DNA of 64,000 nucleotides, taken from positions 41,453,835 through 41,517,834 of the forward strand of contig NC_088102.1 of assembly GCF_036370855.1 (NCBI RefSeq), read 5' to 3'. Below the pieces are notes generated by a model, which did not search any database, was not told the origin of the DNA, and saw only the letters and a list, made by a program, of their open reading frames with translations. Numbering within the stretch: the stretch's first letter is position 1; each line of letters opens with the position of its first letter. This document shows positions 21,894 to 34,600 of the stretch, piece after piece. The position numbers and the translations under genes were made by a program. The stretch is from Dromaius novaehollandiae. Taxonomy: Eukaryota > Chordata > Aves > Casuariiformes > Dromaiidae.

Positions 21894-24880
21894 ACACTTC
21901 AGTACCTGAAAGCTGCTGTGAGTTGCAGAGGACTGAGCTTGAGCCACCAAAATGACTAGAGAATTGGAGGGACTGACTGAGACAAGTTCTAAAATATGAA
22001 ATAACCGAATGACAGCTCAGCTATGTGCGTAAATCCAAACAGAAGGGGATTTGTTTGGATTAGTCTGAGTTATTGTAACTAGGCATCCTGAGGAGAAGTG
22101 AAAAAATGATAATAAATAGGCTGCATTTTAGTACAAATTTGCCAGCCTGAATTGGTCTTAGTATCAAGAAATAAGTGTCTGAAGAGAGCGGTAGGTGCTT
22201 TCTTGCCTGCAGTATTTATGGCTTAAAGAACTTAGCAAGCCAGTCTGCACCATCAGAAATGGCATACTGGTTCCCACATGGGGAAATGATGGCAACCTAT
22301 GGATGATAAACTTTGACATCAAAATGAAAAATGATTCTGACTTTGGCTCTGAATCAAGCTACTTCAGTCCAGAAGTCTCCAATTTACAGCCATATATATT
22401 TTGAAAATGTCTTCTATCTCTATGAAGCCAGGGTTATCTATTTGTAATGAGTCTTTTGTAGCTTCACCTTAGTGGTCTTCTGCCAACATAGTCAATGCTT
22501 CTTTCCAACAAAAAACTACCTATAGAGTGAGAAAACAGAGTACTTTTACTGTCATCTAGGGAGAATGGCAGTGCCAGCACTACCTTGTACTAGTGATGTC
22601 ATCATCAGGGACTCATCTGTTTCTATGGTGTCTTGGACAGGCAGTTGACACTCAGGGTATTAAAGTTCTGCTGGGTAGTGCAGTTAAATGCAGTTATGTG
22701 AAACTCTTACTTCTCTCTTCATTGCTTTTTTTAAAATGGTAACACCTGTCACTAAATTTGGGATTAGTTACCTGTGGAACTCTTTGGTAATGATGTCAGC
22801 AGATGCTGACAGCTGTTTCTGGGGAGGAAGCTGAGTTGAGAAACAGAAAACCTGGCCAACAGAAGATGGCAGGACTGACTAAAAAGCTAAAATATGGCAA
22901 TGATTAACTTAACCTTAACTTTTTTTTTAATATTATGATTTTATCTTTCCCATTGCTACTGGGGATTGTTTTTCATCCTAATTAATTTTTAGTTGGTGCC
23001 TTATTTCTCCCACCATTTGGGTAGAAAGAAACAACTTCTTTCAAAATTATTTGATTTCTTAAGAGGGTCCTGCTGAAATGATGCCAGTGCTGGAGGCCTG
23101 TTTAACAAGGCCCTCTGTCGATACAATTCTCCTTCCAGGGTCTTTTTTTTTCCAGGCCATTTTGAGGGCTTTCCAGTAAGTTACAAACCCTTCATTTATG
23201 ATACTGAATTTTGGTTTGCTCTGAGAGATCTTTTCTCTCCAATTAACTGTCATTATGCTCTTGCTCAGGTCTCATTAGCTTTTTCTGCAACTCAATACTA
23301 CTCCTTATCATTTGTGTGCAAATCACGTGTTGTCCACACACACCATCACTTCCAATTGAACAGTTTAGCTATTCACTCCTTACAAGATAAGCTCTACCAT
23401 ACTCACTCCGCTCAAAACATCTTCACAGCTAGCCTCTCTAAACTCTTTGGCTGAAGAGGCCTTGCATGGTCATTTCTGGTGCTTGAATCTGCACTAAAAC
23501 TGGCTGCCTAGAAGTCCAGGATGGCAGCCTGCCATGAGGTGCATGTTGGTGTTGCCCGTGCTTCATACCCTGCCTTTTTGCCAAAGCCACCCCAGGTTGT
23601 AACCGTAGAAGAAAGCGTTGTCCAACGGTTTCCTTTTGCACTGTCTGCCCTCGTCATGTGGATCTCCAGCAGTCAGAGCTAACTGTGCCGTTGGCTTTAG
23701 TTGAACAGTGCCTCCTCTAACCCCATTTTGTTACCCTCCTGGTATAGATACCCATGTTTCTCCACTGCAGTCCTCCACAGAATATCCAATGCCATGCAAG
23801 ATCAGAAGCTGGAGTTCCAGGAAGCAAATGTTGCGTTGTGATTAGAACAAAACCCAGGTAGCTTAAAAATCCCCAAATTTCTTTCTAAAGCACAAAGCTT
23901 TAAAGGAATTCTTACTAGCTATTAACAGGTATATACAAACAATTTAAAAGAGAAGTAATACCTCCTTTATTACAAGGCTGCACGTGAATTCAACGTTTTT
24001 TGTTTCTGAATAGTTCATTTGTCTGGAAAGCTGAACAATATCCCTTTTAAACAAGGGAAGAAAAACAGAAAGAACATAACTTTACTGTGGAAATACCTTT
24101 AGGAGCAGGGCAGGATACTCATGGCCAAAATTATTCACAAAATGGTCTCTAGAAAAGTGATCTGCTTTGGCACTAATGTTTTGTATATTTACAATGCTAC
24201 TTGGAGACCAAAGAGGCATCTTAGACACTCTGTAGGTAATATATTTCCTGAATGGGGAGTACCAGAAATATTTATAGCGTATGTTAAAATGAGTAACTGT
24301 GGCCTTAGCTAAAGCCGTATTATTTATACTGTTTCACATACTTTACATGGCAAAAGTCCCACAGCATTTCATCGAGAATACTGCTTGGATGGATGGCTTA
24401 GCTTTATTAGTTAAATTTGGGTCTATCTCATGATGGAGGCAAAATTAGGCTTGGGGTTCCAGAAACACTCCATGACTTACGGATGGCCTGTGCTGCAGTC
24501 TGAAAAAGCTACAGCTTGTCCGCGCCTTGCAGAGAGCAGCAGGCAAAGTTTGGGTGACTCCAACAGCACCAGGTTGTGTTATCCACTAAATGTTATCAGC
24601 CAAAAGCTGACACTTGGGCCAGCTGTAATTAGTTGACAGTGTTATGGATCATATCTTACTGCTGAAATGTATGGTTTGTGTTACAGGATCATTTTGTGCA
24701 GACACTATTTGTAATTTGCAATTCAACTTTTTTCACTGATTGACTTAAATAAAATGCATATAACGATGCTAGGATGCTGTGGCGTGTTTTATCATCATTA
24801 TTGCTGCAGACAGCATGCTGGGGGAAGGAGGTGTGAAGTTCTCTGTCCCTAACCCTCTCGCACAGCCGCTTGTACGGAAA
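21894..24880. other. 3' flank of ACOT copy C and intergenic region before DNAL1
   Basis: A canonical poly(A) signal AATAAA lies at 22111-22116, about 220 nt after the copy C stop. A perfect 9-bp inverted repeat (22032-22061) lies in this presumed 3'UTR. Beyond it, to the DNAL1 CpG island at about 24880, I see no gene on either strand. Confidence 0.6.
22111..22116 (+). terminator. Candidate poly(A) signal of ACOT copy C
   Basis: AATAAA about 220 nt downstream of the stop codon, the first canonical hexamer in this direction. Cleavage would be expected some 15-25 nt further on. Confidence 0.55.
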
Positions 24881-25690
24881 AGACTTCAAAGTGAGGCGGT
24901 TATCAGAGTGGGGACCCGGGATGGGGGGACGGGACGGGGCGGCGGCCAAGCCCCGGCTGCCACCGCCCTCAGCCGACTCGACACCCCTCCGAGGTGTCCC
25001 ATACTGCGTCGCGGAGTGCCCCCTACGCAACTTCCGGAAGGGGGACTTTCTCTGTGGTCGTGCGTCTCTATGGTTGCCAGGTGTGGTTGCCTTCGTGCTC
25101 GCCCCTCCTACCTGGCCGAGCAGCCGACGCTGCGCATGCGCGCGAGGCCGCTGTGCCATAGCAACCGGAGCGTTAACGGTAGCAACGGCAATGGTGGGTC
25201 CGCTTAGTGCCGGCGCGGGTAGGCGGGCGCCCGGCGGGGAGGGCGCTGGGCCCGCGGGGTGGCGGCCTGCCTGGCGGCGCGGGGGGCCCGCCCGGCGGGC
25301 TGCCGGGGGCTCGGGGCGAGGCTGAGCTGGGGCGTCCCGGGGCCAGGGCGGACCGGGGCCTGCTCCGGGCGGGGGCCGGTGCCGCCCCCCGGCGCGGCGA
25401 GGCGGACGGGGCCGGGCAGGCGGGCGAGCCCCCGTCCCCGCCGAGAGCGGGGCGGCGCGGCGGCGGCCTCCCCTCACGGCTGCCCCCGAGGAGTCCCCGG
25501 GCGGCGGTGGCGGCAGCGCGGAGCGAAGCGCTGCGCAGCCGGTGCTCCCCGGGCCGGGCTCTGGCGCTGCGTGGCCGGGCACGGCGCGGGCTGGCCGCGG
25601 GACAGCCCCGTGCGGCGGCTGTGGCGCTGGAGCTGTGGCCTGTTACCGTGCCCTGGAGAAGAGGGGGTCGGGGGTGGATCGAAGTAGCGG
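24880..25690 (+). promoter_or_regulatory. CpG island promoter of DNAL1 with NRF1, ETS and RFX-like motifs
   Basis: GC- and CpG-rich island around the DNAL1 start. It contains a palindromic ETS-type CTTCCGGAAG at 25031-25040, a full NRF1 motif TGCGCATGCGC at 25131-25141, and two X-box-like pairs just before the ATG. These are TGTGCC-AT-AGCAAC (25152-25165) and GTTAAC-GGT-AGCAAC (25172-25186). Two further GTTGCC half-sites lie at 25073 and 25086. RFX X-boxes are the known switch for ciliary genes, which suits DNAL1. The second pair has one mismatch to GTNRCC(N0-3)RGYAAC and the first has two. Confidence 0.7.
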
Positions 25691-28600
25691 GAGCTCATTA
25701 ATTCACCTCCTGCAGTTGTTGGGACTCGGGCACATCATCATTTAAACAAAAAAACCCTGAGCTACTGGCTGTTTTTAAGACAGTGGTATCTGCAGTTACT
25801 GCACTAAGTAGCCTGGTTTTTGTTGCTGTGAAATTCTAATTTACTTTACTTAAGCGTATAAATAAATGTATGCAAATGAAGGCAAAGTGTCACTTTTACT
25901 TTTTCCTGTGGGTCTGAATTTTGTAAATATTCTGTGTCAAAATATTCTGTGTCCAAAAGCCATGTTTTTTGGGGCAAGGGGGAAAAACAGAATTATTTGT
26001 TATGACTTTTATATGTACAGGGGTCTTCTCCTCTTTCCCCCTTCACGTACTGTTTGTCTTCTTCCTGCAGTGTTGATGGTGGCCATTCAGGGTGATGATT
26101 TCAGCTTTTGATCATTTGGAGAGTTGAATGCTTGAAGTATATTCCAGTAATATGACTTTCTTTAATCTAAATCCCTGTAGGAGAATTTTCAATATGCAGG
26201 TAGAGAACACCTGCAAATAGGCTCTTCAGAGGTTTCTGTTAACTCCCTTGGCAGAAGATAGTATGATTTGTCTAAAGAAATTTCAAGTGCGCTTCAAGGA
26301 ACAAAGCAAACCCCCTAACACACATTCTCTTGATAAGCCACTTCTGCTGATTTTTGTATTTTCCACAATATTATATTATAATACCAGTCAGGTATTATAG
26401 TGGAAGAGGCAAGTCTGTAGAGGTCAGGGAAGAAACTGCTCTTTGTGTTCACAGGGATCACTAGCTTCAAAATCCGGTCTGTTTTTGGTGTGAGTTTGAA
26501 ACAGATTTAGGCACTGGTCACATAAACCAGTTTCTGTCTTTAATAATGGGTGGCTGAAATCCTGCACCCAGATGCCATAACAATGGATTAGCATGAAAAA
26601 TAATGCAGGCAAGTTCCTGTCCAAAAAAAGTGATTAACTGGAAGCCAGTTGGCTTTCCTGGCACACTGGTCCCTTAATGGGACTTGATGAGACCGTCAGA
26701 GGGGGATCTAGCGCTGTGGTGTCCTAAACAGAAGGAGGTCACTCAGCTGCTTATCTGCACCAGGCACCAGGGAGGTACTGTCATAGCACAGATTTATCAG
26801 GCTGTCTACAGTTGGAGCGAGAGAGAGCCAGCTAGCTAACTATAACTCAGTGTAGGCAGGATTAAAATGAGTGTCTCTCAGCAGAAGGAAGTAGCTAGAA
26901 CATCTGGGGATGCTTAGTGACATATGTCTAAATGAAGGCATATTTTGACATTTGAGATGCATATTCAGAGTCCTTAGTATCCAGGGTCTTGGCCTGTTTT
27001 GGGGCATTCAGTGACTGTCCCCATTCTTTTATTTGCAGCTACCACAACTGTTGCCTTTTATCATCGGGTCCAGAATTTCTAGTGTTCCAGAGCAATAATA
27101 ACCTTGTAGCTCTGTGACCTGAAGGAATTACCTGTAAAATTTTGGGTGGAAGTCGGTTCATTGGTTTTAACCTACACAGTCATTTTCTTGGTATCTGATT
27201 ACCTGAAAAGCTGCTTCAATCCACATGTTGTAGAGCTACCCTGAAGAGCAATAGAGATGTTCAAGCTAGAGTCTTCCTGATTTTATAGGAAGGAGGCTGT
27301 TGAGCAGTTTTTGTGAGCGACCAGTCTCAGTGGAACTGTTTTCATCCAAAAGACCTCTTGGAATATATTTAAAGTTTAGGATATGTTGAAGTGTCTCTAT
27401 GTGCTACTGTTTTTGGATAGAGATAGTCATTTGGCTTTGATGACACTCCTAATGAGAGCCAGAAGAGCTGGAGCTAGTGGCAATAGATGGTTGGTCAGTG
27501 GGTTGATCTGTAAAAAATCTTGTACGGTAGCTCTTAGACTTTTTTTAACTGAATAATGTATGTTTTTCAATAACAAGATGTGACTGGATGTAAAATGAAG
27601 AGAAACAAATATAAACATTCCAGACTGCCCTTGAGATTTGGCAAGATGTGCCTTATTTTGCTCAGTGAATCTTAACAGGCTCTGTCTTTCTACCTATTCG
27701 TTGACTTACTTTCAGACTGGAAGTTGCATAATACATAGTAATAGAAAGTGTGTAGAGGACTAGACCATGTTTTTTAGTACAATAACTTCTAACTTCTACA
27801 ATTAAATTTCATCATCAAAACTAATAAGCAGTGTCCCTAACCCATTCTCCAGCCTACGCAGAGAATAAAATCACAAAGATGTGCTTGTATGAAGTCAACT
27901 GATTCCTTGTGAAAATGCAGCTGAGTACCCCAGAAAATAAACTTAAGAACCACTAAGGAGTTGTGCTCATTCCTACTTCTTAGAACCAGCTATAGGAAGG
28001 TAATAGAGGAAAGTGGTAGAAAGGGGTTTACAAGCAGGTAAGCGAGAGAAAAAGGAGAGGAAAGCAGTTTGCAGTGAACAAGCCATCTAAAAATTGCAAT
28101 GAATGTTAATTTTAATTTGTTTATTTTTAGGCGAAAGCAACAACTATCAAAGAAGCTCTAGCCAAATGGGTAAGTACTAGAATGGGTAAGTACTAGAACA
28201 GTATCTCGCTGGTTTGCATTACTCTGCGGCATGGATTTTGACTGTATTCAGATAAATTTATTTTTCAAACTTTTTTATAACAAATATGTTTACTTGAAAC
28301 ATCTGCTGCTATAATAAATTTCACAAAGTAAAATTTTTATTACTAATATTGATATGCAGTAAATTCTCTTAGAATTTCTTTGTGTTCTTAAAATTATATG
28401 GCCGGTAAAGATGAGTCAGTTTTGATGTCTTGCCTTGTTCTGCTGAATATGCATTGATAGAAGGCCTGAAGCTACAAAGAGATTCAGCATAGCAGCTCAG
28501 GATAGCTTATATTTTAATTATGCTCTGTTCATTTTACCTGAGTATAATCCCTCTCACAGAATAAATAGGTACAAAACACTGACTGTACTGAAGTCAGTAA

Positions 28601-31600
28601 GATATCTGCCATTGCCTTATAACAGTGCTAAAATGAGTGTATAGAAAAAAGCTACCAGCAATGCTCAGAAATTCACCTCCCTCACCCAACTTCTAGTGGG
28701 TTCATTTCAACACACAATATTTGCTTGTTTAGTGTAGTGGTGTAGAATAAGTTTAGCACTGTTGTATCAGTGTTTTTCTGCAGCAGTGATACACAGGCCT
28801 CTTACATTGGCCACTGTGCAAAGCTTAACTCAGAATGAGTTTCTTATTTGTTTTTCTCCTTCAAGTACACCGTTAATACAGACAGTCACTGCGTGTGACT
28901 GAGCTGGTCTTGTAACCTTCTAGAAAGCTGTTTGTTGGAGGGGACATGAATATCTTTTCCAATAATGCTATAGGGTGCCTCTGGGGTCAGGTTCACAGTT
29001 CACTGAAGTCAGTGAGAATTTTCTGCTAATCTCACTGAATTTTAGCTTAGTGCATAGATGTGCTGTTCTGTGTATATGTAACCCCCCTCTAGTTCTGTCC
29101 AGCTGCTAGAGCAACAGCACAAACAATTTTGGTCTCTAGAAGATCTTTGTATGAGGTAATGTGGGCAGGTGCAGCTGAAAGCCAGATCTTTACCACCAGC
29201 TTAAGGTACTACACTGTAATTGAAGATTATTTCCTTTTTGAATGTTATCATTGTTTAGTACTTTCAGTATTTCCTTTTTTTTTTTTTTTAAGCTACACTG
29301 GTATATCCCACAAACTTGACTCCTGCTGTCATAATAAGAACCAGAATGCAACAGCTTGTGGAAAGTAGCATTACTAGAGATGTGAATTGAATATAAAAAA
29401 TTCTGATATTTTTCCATTTTCCTCCCTCCAAAACCTCAACTCCATGTCTCCTATTAAAGATTTATTTTATATTTGCTCTTCCATCATGTGTTTTGTAGAG
29501 ATAATAGAATTATGTCAGTGAGTTTTTATTAAGTAAGAAGTGCTGAATTTGCTTTTCTGTCTGTGTTGTTTTGGGGAGAGTTTCAACTCTTCATTTTCCT
29601 GCTCTTAATCTGAATCCACCTGACTTGTAAAATTGGATCTGATGTTGAGCTGCATTCCAGATGTTTTTCTTCCCTTCAACTTAAGGGTTTACTTATGCCC
29701 TGTTTCGAGTCAGGATGAAGTTAGTTAACTCAAGGAATCTTTAACTTAGCAAACAGGAATCCTTATCTTAAAAAATGTCCGTTGTACTAGTGGTTTCTCT
29801 ATGGCTTGTTGGGGTAGTTCATCTGACCTTTTTTCTAGAACTGGGTGGCAGTCAGGGTGAATTTTCTTCTGCAGGTGCTCACTCCTGACTACAGTCTGTG
29901 TTGGGAGCTCCTTCCCTTTCATGTTTTTAAGAAACAAATCATTTTATTGATTGGTATAGGCTGATAGATTATAAATTGAGTATAAGTGCAAATACATACA
30001 GTATAATCCTTGTTCTTAGAAAAGAAAATAGAAGGTTTTTTTCACCATATTCTAGCATAATATCTGACATGCTTCTTATTTTCTAAGTTGCTAATGATGA
30101 GCAAAAGATCATCACACTGAATTTAGACAGTGAATGCATAGGGCAACATGTTGATTTTTCTTTAAATTAAGCCACCTGAAGTGTTTGGGGCATAGAAGAG
30201 AGAAAATAATGTTATCAAAGCTTATTTTGCATTTAAATTACTTTGAACAACCATGTGAAGTATTACATAAGGTTACTGAGGTGAACAGTCAATACCTGAT
30301 CTTATGCTATGAGATTACTAAATACTTCTGGGATGCAATTCATTTCATTCTAAAGCAGACATATAAAATAGGTCAGGCCTCAGCTTTCTCACTTTTCAAT
30401 TGGCTGAGTAAAAATGGGAGAGAAAACAATATTCCCTGTTTCTAAAACCTGAGTAGATTTCTCCTTTGTTAATGGACCTCCAGTCTTCCCACTGAACACT
30501 GAGCGAACTGACAAAATGCTCTGTTTGTTCTGTCAAGGAAACAGCTGTCAAAACTGGTGTTCCCATCTAAATAAGTACTTGTTTGAAGTGTTTACTCAAT
30601 AATCACCATCAGTTCAGAATTTTAAAGGACTTAATAGACTGCAGCTTTTAAATAAACACACCCAAACAATGAAGTTATGACCATTTTTGTAAAGCTCTGA
30701 ACTTACTAAAGTATTTAGTTCTAGAAAATTATCTAGAAAATTATATTATTCCTAGATTATAACTAGGAAATCTGCCTTTTGCTATATTCTCTAAAGCATG
30801 AAATTTTCTCCTTTCCTTTTTTTAATGACTAAGTGGGGGTGTTTTTTTTTTTTTTTAAAGTTATTAGCTCTGTGAATGGTAAGGATTTAATATTTTCTCT
30901 AAATACCAACTTTTCCATTATTTCTAACCAGAATTTCATGATCCAAAGATGGAATATAATCAATCTAGCTTCAGAATTCCCTCCTCTCTCCTCTTTGCTC
31001 TATATTTTATTTTCCTTTATTGGGTAAGAGCGTAAACTGTTTCTCTTTTCATGCATATGTTCCTTAGGAAGTATAGTTGCATGCAAGAATTACCATCTAA
31101 GCTCATGCATATTTTGAGGCTGACCTCAAACTACCACCACAGCTGGAGGAGCAGGAGTCACAGCACAGAGTTCATGAGGAACATCTGGAAACTGTCCAAA
31201 ATGGTCAAAACCATGGAAAGACCTGAGAAAAATGCAGTTGAGATTCTACCCCAACACGCGCTCCCCTGCCTCTGGGAACAAGTGCAAGTCTCCTAACTGT
31301 ACTTCATGGCTTATGGATTTCCAGCTGCATTTTGCGTTATTTGTTCACCTATAGTTGGCTGTTTCGCTAATGATTTCAGCAGTTTAGGCTGTACTGGGCA
31401 GCTGTAACTATGAGGAAGTAGGATGAGTGTAGCTTAGTCCTGATTTTTTGTTAGTGAGTTTTCTGGATGAAGTAGGAAAGAGATTTTTCTAGCAGAGTTT
31501 TTAAGTATCTGCTTCTGCTACAGACTGGCCCTAGTTCCCATTTGTCGGTCTCCATGGAAGTACTTTGATTCAGCATTTCAAATCTCTGGCTAGTCTCCAT

Positions 31601-34600
31601 TTCATTTTAGCAGAGGATAGCTGAATCAAATTGCTCAAATGTAACACAACTTTTTTTAAACAAAGAACGTGTGTGTAATGTATAAGTGTTTTAATACCTT
31701 GGAAATAAGCAAGCCTTCTCCTCTTTACTTGCCTTCCCCCCGCCCCTTTTTTTAAATTCAGGCTATATTTGTGATTTAGTGGAATTGGGTTGTTGGGGCT
31801 GAGGTGTCATTCAGAAAAGCAACTCCAGTAGGTATCTTGATATTCAAAATGCTTTCTCTTTTCATTAATAACTTTTAGTAGTATGTTGTATTAATTTATA
31901 ATAATTGCATGTACCAGTGAGTATATTCTTTGCCTTCTCTTTTATTTAGGAAGAAAAAACTGGACAGAAGGCTTCAGAGGCAAAGGAGGTGAAACTCTAT
32001 GGCCAGATTCCTCCTGTAGAGAGGATGGATGAATCTCTCTCCATGCTTGTTAACTGCGAGTAAGTTCTGTTAAAAGCAAATTGGAAGACAAATATTGTCT
32101 TCTCTTTGTATTAATTTTCAGTTTTTCTGTTGTCCACTATGCAAACATGTATTTACTATGTTTAATTGTGGCCTTCAAAGCAGCACCTTTTTTTTTTTTT
32201 TTTTCTCAGCTGGGCTTCTCCTTCACTCTCAGTTCCTGCTTGTTTGAGGTTTTTTTCCTATGATTCCTATCACTCAACTGAGAAGATGTTAGGGTAGATT
32301 CTGTATTAATATTTGTCCTCAGAGAATTAGCAGATTGTTCACCAGTATATAATTACAGGTCCGTGTCTGGAATCTACCAACTAACAGACACATTTGCAAT
32401 CTATTTATTTATTTTTCTTTGGTATTATAAACCAGAGAGTCTGGAATACCACATCCACTGGTTCAGGCTCTTTCTGCCTTTACTGACAACAAATCTGAGG
32501 TGCTTCCTAAAATACAAGTTGTACTGACTTGTACAGTGTTAAGATTGTAACTGCACAATGAACTGTCTTGGTGAATGTGCCCAAATGGCAAAGTGCAGCA
32601 GCATGCAGAGATACCTGAGTATCTCTGGGTACCAAAGCAATATGGCTGCTGTTTAACTGATCAAACTGTTGTAATAATATCCATGTTTGAAATGAGAAAG
32701 CGAGAGAAAAGTAGACCTAACCAGGACTTTCAGAGAGAAATTACAGCCATTTCAGAAAGAAATGGCTGTCTATTTGTTAAGGCTAGATACAAAAAGATAA
32801 TCCCATATGTGATGTAAATTACTGGTGGTAATTTCCCAGAAGCTAAATAAAGTTGCAGAAATCTTGATGGTCTGAGGGTATTATAAGTCTGTTCACATAT
32901 TTAGTTAGTTCACCATCTAATGAGAGAAAAATAAATTATAATTTATTCCTAATGTAGTGGTATTTGGAAGTGGAACTCTTCTTGATACAGTGATCCCTCT
33001 TATACTGTCAGCATAAAAATGATTGATTATTCTTGTTTTTAAAGGAAGCTGTCATTGTCTACAAACTGCATTGAAAGAATTGCCAACTTGAACAGCCTAA
33101 GTAAGTGACAAGCCAGTGGTTGATTATATTCATTTTCTAGTGGCTTGGACTGGACATATACCATAACATGGATCTAGCTGTATACCTAGTCTTATCCTTA
33201 TTAATTCCTTTACCGTAGAAAATTACATGTGATTTTTAAAATTACCGTTATTGGAGAATGCGTGTTTAGCAGTAAAGATGTATTAAAGCATGTATCCATG
33301 TGCACTAGTCTTGGCAGTTGTCCTGTGCAAGTTTAACAACAACAAAAATCCATACAGAAAACACCTTTACAGCACCCAGTAGGCTTGGGTTGTGATATTC
33401 AACATCTAATCAAATCCAGAGTGATTTAATGACCAGTTTCCACACTGATAATGGAGAGAGTCCGCAGTTCAACAGCTTTTTATCTGTGGTGGTGTCTGTT
33501 GCTGAGCTTGTAGGTCTGGGTGGAAAAATGTCGTGCTATTTTGCAGTCGGTTTGGTTATACTGGTTTTGATTCTGGTCATACCTGAAAGAGGTGTGTTGG
33601 GGGTGAGATGGAGCCAACTGTCTACAAGTGGAACTGAATTCTTGTTTCTTGGGCAGCTATTCTGGATCTATGAAATCTTGAAACCCATCGGGTTGCTGAC
33701 TTTAGGGCAGAAACCTTAATGGTCTGTCCCCAAGTTGTGGACTCTGTGGCAAGGAGCTGCAGGTTTTGGGCTGGAACTTCCAGGCTTTTCTGTCCACATC
33801 AAATTGCCAGGCAGACAGACAAGGAACCTGGAATCTCTTCCTCTCCAACTACACACCCATGGGGCTGTCAGAGGAGCCTGATGAACTTTACTGCCTCTGT
33901 AATATGCTTAGACTTCCACAAATTTGCAAATACTGATGGGGAAAAAACACTCCATTAGAGTCTTTCCAAATAACTACTGTGAATATTTCACTTTGATTAA
34001 CTCTGTCACAAGCAAAAAATGATTAAGCAATTATAGAAACGTGAAACAAAAGTCTTTAGTGGGAGAAAACTTTAAAAGCCTTTAAAGCATCTTAAATGTT
34101 TATATTAATAAAATGTGGAATCAAAGCAACCAGTCTGTACCAAATATTTGATCCTGCAAGCAGACAAAATATAACCACACGGTCTGTCTTTTAAAGGTTT
34201 AGAGTGCGAGAAACAGTTTCTATTGCTTTCTGTGAAAGAGAGAGAAAGCAGTGCTTATAGCTATGAAAAACATATTTGCTTTGGTTCATTGTGGAGAGGA
34301 AGCTGAGAAATACATTTAACCATCCAGCACTCTTTTCAGACAGAAAAGATTAATGTTAATATATCTTCCTAGTTATAATTATGTTGAGTAGATAATTTTG
34401 TGTAAAGGACTACACCCCTATTGGGGTGTAGCTATTGGGACTGAATTTCAGCTAAGTAATATACCAATGAACAGTTTTGTATTCATCTATGTGTTTCTGA
34501 GCTATCTGCCATGGACTGGACATTCCTGATGATCTGTGTATGTAGAGAGTTTTGCTTCTATTATGTCATTCTTTTTTTAATACAGCTTATTCAGAATGCA

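Noticed and set aside
24689-25582. 297-codon minus-strand open frame over the DNAL1 CpG island
   Set aside because: Low-complexity Pro/Ala/Arg reading of a CpG island; stop-poor because of GC content. A divergent transcript is possible but not supported.
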